A DNA stretch of 42,646 nt from AC-50 sp035640455. GTDB lineage: Bacteria > Actinomycetota > Thermoleophilia > Gaiellales > Gaiellaceae. The stretch lies in the NCBI GenBank assembly GCA_035640455.1, contig DASQWB010000022.1, positions 1 to 42,646 on the forward strand, in the 5' to 3' direction. Below the pieces are notes generated by a model, which saw only the letters and a program-made list of their open reading frames with translations, did not search any database and was not told the origin of the DNA. Below are positions 30,446 to 37,949 of this stretch, one piece after another (the stretch's first letter is position 1; every line of letters starts with the position of its first letter). The translations under genes were made by a program, and so were the position numbers.

Positions 30446-31074
30446 TCCTGCGCGCGCATGGCGTCGGGCGCCGGTTCGGACGCGACCTCGCCCTGGCGCC
30501 GACCGACCTGACCGTCGAGGCGGGCGAAGTCGTCGCGCTCGTCGGGCCGAACGGCGCCGGCAAGTCGACGCTCCTCGCGCTCCTCGCCGGGGCGCTCGAG
30601 CCGTCGGAGGGCGCCGTCGAACGCGCCGATGGTGTTCGCGTCGGCTGGGCGCCGCAGCGGCCTGCCCACTACGGGCGGCTGACCCCCCGGGAGAATCTCG
30701 AGCTCTTCGCCCGGCTCGAGGGCGAGGCCGACGCCGCCGTGGCCGCGACGCGCCTGCTCGCCGCCTTCGAGCTCCCGGACACGCGCCGGCCGAGCGGCGC
30801 CCTCTCGGTCGGCAACCGGCAGCGGCTGAACCTCGCGATCGCGCTCCTCGGCGAGCCGCGGGTCCTCCTCCTCGACGAGCCGACCGCCTCGCTCGATCCC
30901 GCCCAGCGGGAGCGGCTGTGGGAGCGCGTCGAGGCCCTGCGCGAGGCCGGCGGGGCGGTCGTCTTCGCGACGCAGAACGTCGAGGAGGTGACCGAGCACG
31001 CGGATCGCGTCGTCAAGCTGCGTGACGGAAGGCTCGTCTTCGACGGCCGGCCTGCCGCCGGGGTCCTCGCATGA
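30442..31074 (+). CDS. ABC transporter ATP-binding protein
   Basis: Encodes 210 aa from GTG 30442. Walker A is GPNGAGKST (about 34-42), the signature LSVGNRQRLNLAIAL (about 116-130) and Walker B RVLLLDEPTASLDP (about 137-150), with FATQNVEE as the switch His replaced by Gln. Short ABC-2/CcmA-like exporter ATPases resemble it. It overlaps the permease as ATGA. Heme exporter CcmA is one possibility given nearby hem genes, but no other cytochrome c maturation genes are visible. Confidence 0.92.
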   Translation: MILRAHGVGRRFGRDLALAPTDLTVEAGEVVALVGPNGAGKSTLLALLAGALEPSEGAVERADGVRVGWAPQRPAHYGRLTPRENLELFARLEGEADAAVAATRLLAAFELPDTRRPSGALSVGNRQRLNLAIALLGEPRVLLLDEPTASLDPAQRERLWERVEALREAGGAVVFATQNVEEVTEHADRVVKLRDGRLVFDGRPAAGVLA

Positions 31075-32396
31075 CAGCCCTCCTCCTGCTGCGCAAGGAC
31101 CTCCGCATCCTGCGGCGCTCGCCGCTGCTCGTGGCCCTCCTCGTCGCGTACCCGCTCGTCATCGCGGGCCTCGTCGGCCTCGTCGCCGGGTACGCGAGCT
31201 CGAAGCCCCGGATCGCGCTCGTCGACGAGGATGGCCTCCCCGCCTACGTCGACGTCGGCAAGCGCCGCTTCGACGTCAACCGGACGATCGCCCGCGTGAG
31301 CCGCGACGTGAAGCTCGTCCGGCTCTCGCCGGGCGAGGCCGCGCGCCAGCTGCGAACGGGGAAGGTGGTCGCGACCGTGACGGTGCCGCGCGGCTTCGTC
31401 GCCGACCTCGAGGAAATGGTGCACAGCCCGCGGCTCATCCTCCAGACGACGCACGGCGGCATCACCCCGCGGGTGACCCAGCAGGTGCAGGCGCTGGTCT
31501 ACTCGCTGAACCGCGAGCTCCAGACCGCATACATCGGGACGAACCTGCGCTACGTCCAGCTCATCCAGCACGGCGGTCCCGGCACCTTCCTTGGCCGGAA
31601 GTTCCGGATCCTGGGCCTGGACGGCACGGAGCGGCTCCTCGAGCAGCTGCCGCACGGCCCGCGGCTCGATCGCATCCGCGGCTTCGTGAGCGACGCGCGG
31701 CTCGCGCTCGCGCAGACGGGGAACGCGCTGCGCGCGACGGCGAACCCGATCGAGCTCGTCCGCGCGCCCGAGACAGGGCGTACCTGGGCGCTGTCGGCGC
31801 AGGTGCAGGCCTACGCGCTCGCGTTGACGATCAGCTTCCTGACGCTGGTGCTGGCGGCGGGCTCACTGGCCGCCGAGCGCGACGAGAACGTCGTCGCCCG
31901 GCTCGCCCGCGGGCTCGTGGGGCTGGGGGAGCTCGTCTCGGCGAAGGTGCTGCTGGCGGCGCTCGTCTCGCTCGTCGTCGGATTGGCGATCGCGCTCGTC
32001 TTCGGCGTCATCATCCAGGTCGGCGGGGTGACCGGCGGCGAGCCGTGGGCGCGGCTGCCGCTCCTCTGCGCCGGGCTCGCGCTCGCCGGCGCGAGCCTCG
32101 GCGGCCTCGGCGCGCTGCTAGGGGCCCTCGCGCGCGAGGCGCGCACCGCGTCGCTCGTCGCGCTCCTCGTCGTCCTGCCGATCGTCTTCCTCGGCCTCGT
32201 CCCGCGTGAGATCGTCCCTGTGGCCGGGGTCTTGAGCGACGCGCTGCCGTTCGCGCACGCCGTCCGGCTCTTCGCCTCGGCGCTCTACGACGCGCGGCCG
32301 TGGGCCGCGGTGGGTCGCGAGGCCGCGTGGCTGGCCGGGCTCGGGCTCGCATTCACCGGCGCGGCGCGCCTCGGCGCGCGCCGCCTCCTCGTGTAG
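31071..32396 (+). CDS. ABC-2 type transporter permease
   Basis: Encodes 441 aa from ATG 31071. The first helix is at about 19-39 (LVALLVAYPLVIAGLVGLVA), then a long extracellular domain to about 240, then five helices from about 242 to the C-terminus (LALTISFLTLVLAAGSLAAE, LLAALVSLVVGLAIALVFG and so on). This YhgE/ABC-2 arrangement is typical of exporters of lipids, drugs or polymers. It pairs with the upstream ATPase. A perfect-stem hairpin follows its stop. Confidence 0.88.
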   Translation: MTALLLLRKDLRILRRSPLLVALLVAYPLVIAGLVGLVAGYASSKPRIALVDEDGLPAYVDVGKRRFDVNRTIARVSRDVKLVRLSPGEAARQLRTGKVVATVTVPRGFVADLEEMVHSPRLILQTTHGGITPRVTQQVQALVYSLNRELQTAYIGTNLRYVQLIQHGGPGTFLGRKFRILGLDGTERLLEQLPHGPRLDRIRGFVSDARLALAQTGNALRATANPIELVRAPETGRTWALSAQVQAYALALTISFLTLVLAAGSLAAERDENVVARLARGLVGLGELVSAKVLLAALVSLVVGLAIALVFGVIIQVGGVTGGEPWARLPLLCAGLALAGASLGGLGALLGALAREARTASLVALLVVLPIVFLGLVPREIVPVAGVLSDALPFAHAVRLFASALYDARPWAAVGREAAWLAGLGLAFTGAARLGARRLLV

Positions 32397-32418
32397 CGCA
32401 GGGCGGCCAATCCCTGCG
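32397..32418 (+). terminator. terminator-like hairpin after ABC permease
   Basis: CGCAGGG (32397-32403) and CCCTGCG (32412-32418) form a perfect seven-base stem with an eight-base loop directly after the stop codon. No U-run follows, so factor-independent termination is uncertain. Confidence 0.45.
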
Positions 32419-32432
32419 TCTACGGTGTGTCC

Positions 32433-32703
32433 GGCGGCCTTCCGGCTCGCGCACTAGTGCACGAGGCGCGGACCGGGCTGGGCCGCGCGAGAGTCCCCGT
32501 ACCCACCCTCACCGTCTCGACGGACTCTGCACGCGGTAGTCACGGTGCGCTGTGCGCGGTGCCGGTGTGCGCGATGCTGGGCGCTGCGCTGTGCCGGTGG
32601 GGAGTCGAACCCCTGGCGCCCGCCCATAGCGCCGCCGGATGCAGCTTCGGCAGCTGCCGCCTCGTGCACGCCGCCCGTCTCGACGGCTACCGACTCGTAG
32701 GAC
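32433..32703. other. gene-free structured region with a tRNA T-arm-like hairpin
   Basis: No convincing reading frame crosses this stretch. Inverted repeats are dense: AGAGTCC/GGACTCT (32490-32496 and 32522-32528), GCAGCT/AGCTGC (32641-32657), GGCGC/GCGCC (32615-32633) and a hairpin at 32592-32616. Read on the minus strand, that last hairpin is AGGGGTTCGACTCCCCACC, the shape of a tRNA or tmRNA T-arm with TTCGA loop. CCGTCTCGACGG occurs twice (32512-32523 and 32675-32686). I could not fold a full tRNA or tmRNA on either strand. A structured small RNA or a tRNA-derived remnant is possible. Confidence 0.4.
32446..32465. promoter_or_regulatory. 20-bp near-perfect palindrome centred on GCACTAGTGC
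   Basis: CTCGC-GCACTAGTGC-ACGAG is symmetric except for one base pair in each arm. It lies in the gene-free stretch 32397-32703 and could be a dimeric-protein operator or part of a structured RNA. Confidence 0.4.
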
Positions 32704-33162
32704 CTATTCGAGCAGATCCGTCGACCAGTTCGTCTCCTGGATCGTCCCGTCGAGCTCCCGTCGCTCGCGCGCGAGGTCGTCAGCCTGGCGGCGCAGGCCA
32801 CCGACGTCCACCGTTGGCAGGATCCTGATCTCCGCCCGCCCATAGCGCTGCTGGCGCTCGCCGGCCACGTCGGCGACCTGCCGGATCACCGTCTGCCGGA
32901 GCGCGAGCGCGTCGCGGCGCGCGAGCGCGTCGGTCAAGGTCGTGCCGTCCGCGAGCTGCGTGGCGAGGTTCGTGTGGTTGATGCGGATCACGAGCCGCTC
33001 GAGCTCCGTCGCGAGCTGGTCGAACTCGGCGAGCAGGGCGGCCGGATCCTCCGGCGGCTGCTCGCCCTCCTGCACGAGCGCGCTCGCGCCGAGCCGGCCG
33101 CGGAGCTGCTGGATCCGCGTCTGGAGCTGGCTCCTGAGCGTAAGCGCCTCGCCGAGCTTCAT
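32704..33162 (-). CDS. DIP1984-family protein
   Basis: Encodes 152 aa from ATG 33162. The start KLGEALTLRSQLQTRIQQLR, then RGRLGASALVQEGEQPPEDP, and LVIRINHTNLATQLADGTTL (about 77-96) are the DIP1984 (septicolysin-like) family signature. The protein is almost wholly helical and coiled-coil prone, with no export signal. Its function is unknown; homologues are small cytoplasmic proteins. A TAGGAT hexamer nine bases upstream (33177-33172) may be its -10. It is divergent from the exported hypothetical at 33198. Confidence 0.9.
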   Translation of the reverse strand: MKLGEALTLRSQLQTRIQQLRGRLGASALVQEGEQPPEDPAALLAEFDQLATELERLVIRINHTNLATQLADGTTLTDALARRDALALRQTVIRQVADVAGERQQRYGRAEIRILPTVDVGGLRRQADDLARERRELDGTIQETNWSTDLLE

Positions 33163-33184
33163 GGCCGGCCGATCCTACCGGGAG

Positions 33185-33190
33185 TACCAT
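33185..33190 (+). promoter_or_regulatory. -10-like hexamer TACCAT before exported hypothetical
   Basis: TACCAT ends seven bases before ATG 33198, a leaderless spacing. Confidence 0.4.
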
Positions 33191-33197
33191 CGGCGAA

Positions 33198-33698
33198 ATG
33201 GTGCGCGTCGCCGCCTTGCTCGCCGCCGCAGCCGCGATCGGCACGACCGCCTTCGCGGCCGCCCCGCCTTCGACTCGCACCGTCACGCGGGCCTGCTCCA
33301 CCACCAGCTTCACGATCGCCTTCGACCCGAAGCGGCGAGCCGTCGTGACCGACGGCGCCGGCCACGTGCTCGCGACGTCGTCGTATACGAGCGCCTCCGT
33401 CAGCAGCCGCTGCCGGCGCGTCGCCGAACCGAAGCGGTATATCGACAGCGGCCTCGGCCCCGAGATCCACACGGCGACGACCGTCCGTTGCTTGGCGTCC
33501 AAGCCGATCCGGATCCACGTCCACCCGATCCGGAATCGCGACACGAACGCGATCGTGGGCAGTTCGCTGATCGTGGGCATCGGCGCGCGGCGCATGCGGA
33601 CGATCGCGGCCGCGGTGCTCAAGAACAAGGGCGATCCGTACGCTCCGCAGCTCTACCGCGCGCGGGCCTACTGCAAGCTCGGTGCTCGAGCGGATTGA
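33198..33698 (+). CDS. hypothetical secreted protein
   Basis: Encodes 166 aa. A signal peptide covers about 1-21 (VAALLAAAAAIGTTAFAAA). The mature part has Cys in TRACSTTSF, SSRCRRV, TVRCLAS and YCKLG, enough for two disulfides, and is rich in beta-prone segments such as RAVVTDGAGHVLATSSYTSA and IRIHVHPIRNRD. No family is recognised. It stands alone between divergent DIP1984 and the repeat preceding hemB. Confidence 0.65.
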   Translation: MVRVAALLAAAAAIGTTAFAAAPPSTRTVTRACSTTSFTIAFDPKRRAVVTDGAGHVLATSSYTSASVSSRCRRVAEPKRYIDSGLGPEIHTATTVRCLASKPIRIHVHPIRNRDTNAIVGSSLIVGIGARRMRTIAAAVLKNKGDPYAPQLYRARAYCKLGARAD

Positions 33699-33706
33699 GG
33701 AACCCA

Positions 33707-33785
33707 GCGTGTCGAACGGTCGTTTCAGACGGACGCACGGGCAGAGCCCGCGCGTCCTGAGGCCGGCGCCGCAAGCGGCGCCTTA
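33707..33785 (+). repeat. dispersed two-hairpin intergenic repeat, copy C
   Basis: TTTCAGACGGACGCACGGGC, AGAGCCCGCGCGTCCTGAG and a GGCGCCG-CAAG-CGGCGCC hairpin reproduce copy A on the opposite strand. It ends just before the hemB -10 box. Confidence 0.8.
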
Positions 33786-33789
33786 GACG

Positions 33790-33795
33790 TAACCT
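33790..33795 (+). promoter_or_regulatory. -10-like hexamer TAACCT, leaderless start of hemB
   Basis: TAACCT ends seven bases before GTG 33803 with no Shine-Dalgarno. Confidence 0.45.
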
Positions 33796-33802
33796 TCGCC
33801 GC

Positions 33803-34750
33803 GTGAGCGCCTTCCCGACGACGCGCCTGCGCCGGCTGCGCCGGACCCCTGGCCTGCGCGGCCTCGTCCGCGAGACGCGGCTCCACCTCGACGACTTCGT
33901 GATGCCGCTCTTCGTGGCGCCGGAGCCGCTGCCGAACCCCGAGCTTCCGGCCCTCGCCCGCCACTCGCTCGAGACGCTGGCGCGCGAGGTCGACGAGCTC
34001 GTCGCCGCCGGCATCGGCGGCGTCATCCTCTTCGGGATCCCCGAGGAGAAGGACGAGGAGGCCTCGGGCGCGTGGGACGACGACGGCATCGTCCAGCGCG
34101 CGCTTCGCGACCTCCGGCCCCGCTACCCGGAGCTCGTGCTCGTCACCGACGTCTGCCTCTGCGAGTACACCTCGCACGGCCACTGCGGCGTCGTCCGCGA
34201 CGGCGAGGTGGTGAACGACGAGTCGCTCGAGCTGCTCGCGCGCACGGCTGTGAGCCACGTCGAGGCGGGCGCCCACGTCGTCGCACCCAGCGACATGATG
34301 GACGGGCGCGTGGCCGCGATCCGCGAGGCCCTTCCGGAGACGCCGATCCTCTCCTACGCCGCGAAGTACGCCTCCGCGTTCTACGGGCCCTTCCGCGAGG
34401 CGGCCGACTCGGCCCCGGCCTTCGGCGACCGGCGCGGGTACCAGCTCGACCCGCCGAACGTCCGCGAGGCCCTGCGCGAGTGCGAGCTCGACCTCACCGA
34501 GGGCGCCGACGCGCTGCTGGTGAAGCCGGCACTTCCCTACCTCGACGTCATCCGGGCCGCCCGCGAGCGCTTCGACGCGCCGATCGGCGCCTACAACGTC
34601 TCGGGCGAGTACGCGATGCTGAAGGCGGCTGCTGCCGTCGGCCACCTCGACGAGCGGCAGGCCGCGCTCGAGTCGCTGACCGCGATCAAGCGCGCGGGCG
34701 CCGACCTCGTCGTCACGTACTGGGCGAAGGAGGCCGCGGCGTGGCTGTGA
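33803..34750 (+). CDS. hemB: porphobilinogen synthase (delta-aminolevulinic acid dehydratase)
   Basis: Encodes 315 aa from GTG 33803. It condenses two 5-aminolevulinates to porphobilinogen. The zinc site TDVCLCEYTSHGHCG (about 113-127) carries three Cys, so the enzyme is Zn-dependent. The active-site Lys residues are in SYAAKYASAFYGPFR (about 185-199) and LLVKPALPYLDV (about 234-245), the second being the Schiff-base Lys. RRTPGLRGLVRET and GIGGVILFGIPEEKD are further family marks. It is coupled to hemL by a GTGA overlap. Confidence 0.96.
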   Translation: MSAFPTTRLRRLRRTPGLRGLVRETRLHLDDFVMPLFVAPEPLPNPELPALARHSLETLAREVDELVAAGIGGVILFGIPEEKDEEASGAWDDDGIVQRALRDLRPRYPELVLVTDVCLCEYTSHGHCGVVRDGEVVNDESLELLARTAVSHVEAGAHVVAPSDMMDGRVAAIREALPETPILSYAAKYASAFYGPFREAADSAPAFGDRRGYQLDPPNVREALRECELDLTEGADALLVKPALPYLDVIRAARERFDAPIGAYNVSGEYAMLKAAAAVGHLDERQAALESLTAIKRAGADLVVTYWAKEAAAWL

Positions 34751-36003
34751 GGACGAGGAGCGAGCTCTGGAGCCGCGGGCTCGAGCTGATCCCGGGCGGC
34801 GTCAACTCGCCCGTCCGCGCGATGCGCGCGGTCGGGCTCGACGAGCCGCTCTTCGTGCGCCGCGCGGCCGGCGCCGAGCTCGAGACGGTCGACGGCGCCC
34901 ATTACCTCGACTGGGTCATGTCCTGGGGGCCGCTCCTCTTCGGGCACGCCGACCCGGAGACGGTGGCCGCGGTGCGCGAGGCCGCCGCGGACGGAACGAG
35001 CTTCGGCGCGCCGACCGAGCGCGAGGTCGAGCTCGCGGCCGAGATCGTCGACGCGGTGCCGTCGGTCGAGAAGGTGAGGCTCGTCTCGTCGGGCACCGAG
35101 GCGGCGATGAGCGCGATCCGGCTCGCCCGCGGCTACACCCGCCGCGACCGGATCCTCAAGTTCGCCGGCTGCTACCACGGTCACGCCGACGCGCTGCTCG
35201 CGAGCGCCGGCTCGGGCCTCGCCACGCTCGGGATCCCGTCGTCGCCGGGAGTGCCGTCCGCGGCCGCCCGCGACACCGTGGTCTGCGCCTACAACGACGT
35301 CGACGGCGCCGCGGCGGCGGTCGCGCACTACGGCGAGGGGCTCGCGTGCGTGATCGTCGAGCCGGTCGCCGGCAACATGGGCGTCGTCCCGCCGGAGCCG
35401 GGGTTCCTCGAGGCGCTGCGGCGGCTCTGCGACGCGAGCGGCGCGCTGCTCGTCTTCGACGAGGTGATCACCGGCTTCCGCGTCGCCCGCGGCGGCGCGC
35501 AGGAGCGCTACGGCGTCACTCCCGATCTAACGATCCTCGGCAAGATCGTCGGCGGCGGGCTGCCGCTCGCCGCGTTCGGCGGCCGCGCCGAGGTGATGGA
35601 CCGGCTCGCGCCGGTCGGCGACGTCTACCAGGCGGGCACGCTCTCCGGAAACCCGCTCGCAACCGCGGCGGGGCTATCGGTGCTGCGGCGCCTTCGCGAT
35701 CCTGGCGTCTACGACGAACTAGAGCGCCTCGGCGCCCGGCTCGAGGCGGGCCTCGCGCCCTTCGGCCGGGTGCAGCGCGTGGCGGCGATGCTCACCCTCT
35801 TCTGCTGCGACGAGCCGGTGCGCGACTACGACGGCGCCGCCGCGAGCGACACCGAGCGCTACGCCGCGCTCTTCCGCCACCTGCTCGAGCGCGGGATCTA
35901 CGTCGCGCCGTCGCAGTTCGAGGCGATGTTCGTCTCGCTCGCCCACACCGACGCCGACGTCGACCGCACGGTCGAGGCCGTTGCCGACTTCCACGCAGCC
36001 TGA
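34747..36003 (+). CDS. hemL: glutamate-1-semialdehyde 2,1-aminomutase
   Basis: Encodes 418 aa from GTG 34747 overlapping the hemB stop; GTG 34741 would add two residues. This class-III PLP aminotransferase makes 5-aminolevulinate, the substrate of HemB. Markers are PGGVNSPVRAM (about 15-25), VSSGTEAAMSAIRLARG, FAGCYHGHADALL, FDEVITGFRVARGG with the PLP Asp, and ILGKIVGGGLPLAAFGG with the Schiff-base Lys. YQAGTLSGNPLA completes the family signature. The C5 pathway of heme synthesis is thus encoded here. Confidence 0.96.
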   Translation: MRTRSELWSRGLELIPGGVNSPVRAMRAVGLDEPLFVRRAAGAELETVDGAHYLDWVMSWGPLLFGHADPETVAAVREAAADGTSFGAPTEREVELAAEIVDAVPSVEKVRLVSSGTEAAMSAIRLARGYTRRDRILKFAGCYHGHADALLASAGSGLATLGIPSSPGVPSAAARDTVVCAYNDVDGAAAAVAHYGEGLACVIVEPVAGNMGVVPPEPGFLEALRRLCDASGALLVFDEVITGFRVARGGAQERYGVTPDLTILGKIVGGGLPLAAFGGRAEVMDRLAPVGDVYQAGTLSGNPLATAAGLSVLRRLRDPGVYDELERLGARLEAGLAPFGRVQRVAAMLTLFCCDEPVRDYDGAAASDTERYAALFRHLLERGIYVAPSQFEAMFVSLAHTDADVDRTVEAVADFHAA

Positions 36004-36520
36004 GCTCTGGGAGCTGATTGCGCTCGAGGCGGAGCGCGAGAGCCCGCTGTGGGGCGCCGCGCTACGGCCGCCCCACGAGCGCGAGACCGAGCCGGTGTTC
36101 TCGCCGCTCGCCGAGCCACGGTTCGCGCTCGGGCTCGAGACGATCTACGAGGCCTACCTCCTGCACTACGGGCGCCCTCGGCTCTTCGCGCCGGGGGACG
36201 GCGACACCGCGCTCCTGCTCGGCGACTACCTCTACGCGCACGGGCTCGTCCGCATCGCGGCGTTCGAGGACGTGGCCGCCGTGGCCGACCTCGCGGAGCT
36301 GATCTCGCTCTGCGCTCAGCTTCGCGCGGCCGAGGCGCCAGGCGACGGCGAGGCCTGGGCCGCGACCGCCGCGCTCCTCGGGCGCGGCGGCCTCGACGAG
36401 GCGCGGGCCGCGCTGCGGGACGAGGGCGACGCGGCGCCGCTCGCGACGGCTGCGCGCGACGTGGCCGGGCCCGATGCGGTCGAGCAGGCCCTTCGCGCCC
36501 ATCGCCGTCGCGTCGGGTAG
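35981..36520 (+). CDS. hypothetical protein with a polyprenyl-synthase-like helical motif
   Basis: Encodes 179 aa from TTG 35981, overlapping hemL by 23 bases. The protein is helical and acidic with no export signal. The stretch GDGDTALLLGDYLYAHGLVR (about 71-90) resembles the LxGDYLxAR helix of trans-prenyltransferases, but the DDxxD metal motifs are not present. Homologues follow hem genes in related genomes only by my guess; no function is assigned. The TTG start is chosen because no ATG or GTG precedes conserved-looking sequence. Confidence 0.6.
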   Translation: MPTSTQPELWELIALEAERESPLWGAALRPPHERETEPVFSPLAEPRFALGLETIYEAYLLHYGRPRLFAPGDGDTALLLGDYLYAHGLVRIAAFEDVAAVADLAELISLCAQLRAAEAPGDGEAWAATAALLGRGGLDEARAALRDEGDAAPLATAARDVAGPDAVEQALRAHRRRVG

Positions 36521-36523
36521 AGT
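36518..36523 (+). promoter_or_regulatory. -10-like hexamer TAGAGT before 59-aa gene
   Basis: TAGAGT overlaps the stop of the preceding gene and ends nine bases before ATG 36533. Confidence 0.35.
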
Positions 36524-36532
36524 CGCCCGGCC

Positions 36533-36712
36533 ATGAGCGCGCTCGCCGTCCTGCTTCCCCTGGCCGCCGAGGACGCGGCCACGGAAGGCAAGAAGGTGAT
36601 CACCGCGATGCTGATCGTCGGCCTGATCTTCGTGGCCGTGATCGCGATCGGCGAGACGTCGCACTGGCTGCGCGCCCGCCGTAAGGCACGCCGCCGGCCG
36701 ACGCCGTACTAG
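36533..36712 (+). CDS. small single-pass membrane protein (59 aa)
   Basis: ATG 36533 to TAG 36712. One transmembrane helix lies at about 23-41 (VITAMLIVGLIFVAVIAIGE), preceded by an acidic segment (AAEDAATEGKK) and followed by a strongly basic tail (ARRKARRRP), so the C-terminus is probably cytoplasmic. GC3 is high throughout and a -10-like box precedes it, which argues that it is real. The family is unknown. Confidence 0.6.
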   Translation: MSALAVLLPLAAEDAATEGKKVITAMLIVGLIFVAVIAIGETSHWLRARRKARRRPTPY

Positions 36713-36737
36713 GCAGGCTCGACGTTCAGGTAGCTCG

Positions 36738-37949
36738 TCAAGCGACGAGCAAGCCCGTCGCGTACATCACCGCGATGCCTGTCAGGAAGCCCCCGAGGAC
36801 GTACGAGGATCCGACGCCCTTCGGGACCGATCGGCGCAGGTAGCGCGCGACCTCGGCGACGACTTCGAGCGCAGCGCCGGCTGCCGCCGAGAAGAAGAGG
36901 ACGCCGAGGAAGTCGCTCGTGACGAAGCCGCCGATCCACGCGCCTGCGATCGCCGGCGCGCCCGCGATCGCGGCGAGGGCGGAAAGCCGTCCGAAACCGA
37001 CCCGGCTCCCTTTGGCCATCGGCGCCGCGATAGCGAGCCCTTCCGTGACGTTGTGCACCATGAAGCCGACGATCAGAAAGGTCCCGAGCGAGAGCTCGCC
37101 CAGCGCGAGCGACGACCCGATGGCCAGCCCTTCACCCATGTTGTGCAGGCCGATTCCGACGGCGACCAGGGTCGCAAGGGCAAGCCCGCCGAGAACTGTC
37201 TGGTCGCTTCCGCTCTGGCGATCCGCGCTGCGCTGGGAGAGGAAGGTCAGCGCGAGGTAGCTCGACGCCACGCCGAGCAGGACGAGACCCACACCGCCGA
37301 CTGCGTTCGGCAGCGCCGCCTGGAGTTGCAGGGCCTCCGCGAGCGCGTCGAGCGCAAGGAACGTGAGCAGGCCGGCCGTGAGGGCCATGAAGGCAGCGAG
37401 CCAGCCCGGAGCGGTCCGGCGAAGCGAGGGAAGCCAAAGCAGTCCGACGGCTACGGGCACGAGGCCGACGAGGAAGCCGATGATCGCATAGCCGAGAAAG
37501 CTTCGCGCCGACGCCCTCGGAGTCTCGACGGCCGCGGCGATCTCCTTCGTCGTCTCGATCCCGCTCGAGCTCGTCACGCCGACGGTCAGCGGATCGCCCT
37601 CGGTCCAGTCGTAGGGGACGACGATCGTGCTGGAGCGGAGACGCGGCACCGCCTTCGGGCCATCGAGCCGGAAGGGGACGATCGCATCGTCGACCGTCAC
37701 CACGCCGATCTCGAGCTTGCCGTGCTGGGGGTTGCCGACTCGGATGCGGAGCTCGCCGGGGCGGAACTCGACCCGGCGGATGTCGAATTCGTCGAGCTGC
37801 GGCGCGCGCTTGCCGACGAGGTCGAGAAGCGGGGTTCCGCCCGCAACCAGGAGCGACATGGCTCCGACGAGCAGGAGGATCGGTAGGAGCGCCGTCAGCC
37901 GCCAGCGCGCGCCACCCATGCGATCGGTGACGACCGAGCGCCCCTCCAT
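36738..37949 (-). CDS. ZIP-family metal transporter with N-terminal exported domain
   Basis: Encodes 403 aa from ATG 37949, whose A is the last base of the MCO stop (TGATG); an upstream ATG at 37979 is less likely. The N-terminal helix at about 22-38 is followed by an extracytoplasmic beta-rich domain (about 40-145), then eight ZIP helices. The metal path is shown by VGIGLHNMGEGLAIGSSLAL (about 260-279) and VGFMVHNVTEGLAIAAPMAK (about 292-311), the paired HNxxEG motifs. A ZIP core with this extra exported domain is unusual. Likely imports Zn, Mn or Fe; operon with the multicopper oxidase. Confidence 0.88.
   Translation of the reverse strand: MEGRSVVTDRMGGARWRLTALLPILLLVGAMSLLVAGGTPLLDLVGKRAPQLDEFDIRRVEFRPGELRIRVGNPQHGKLEIGVVTVDDAIVPFRLDGPKAVPRLRSSTIVVPYDWTEGDPLTVGVTSSSGIETTKEIAAAVETPRASARSFLGYAIIGFLVGLVPVAVGLLWLPSLRRTAPGWLAAFMALTAGLLTFLALDALAEALQLQAALPNAVGGVGLVLLGVASSYLALTFLSQRSADRQSGSDQTVLGGLALATLVAVGIGLHNMGEGLAIGSSLALGELSLGTFLIVGFMVHNVTEGLAIAAPMAKGSRVGFGRLSALAAIAGAPAIAGAWIGGFVTSDFLGVLFFSAAAGAALEVVAEVARYLRRSVPKGVGSSYVLGGFLTGIAVMYATGLLVA

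Noticed and set aside
30442..32396. Heme exporter CcmAB for cytochrome c maturation
   Set aside because: The ATPase is short and CcmA-like, but the permease has a large exported loop unlike CcmB, and no other ccm genes are present.
32590..32700. A tRNA or tmRNA gene on the minus strand
   Set aside because: The T-arm-like hairpin is convincing, but no matching acceptor 5' strand, D-arm or anticodon arm, and no tag-peptide frame, could be found on either side, even allowing a permuted tmRNA order.
33713..33726. A second PaaR-like site (CGAACGGTCGTTTC)
   Set aside because: It misses the last fixed base, and it belongs to the dispersed repeat, whose other copies do not keep AACG. It is coincidence.
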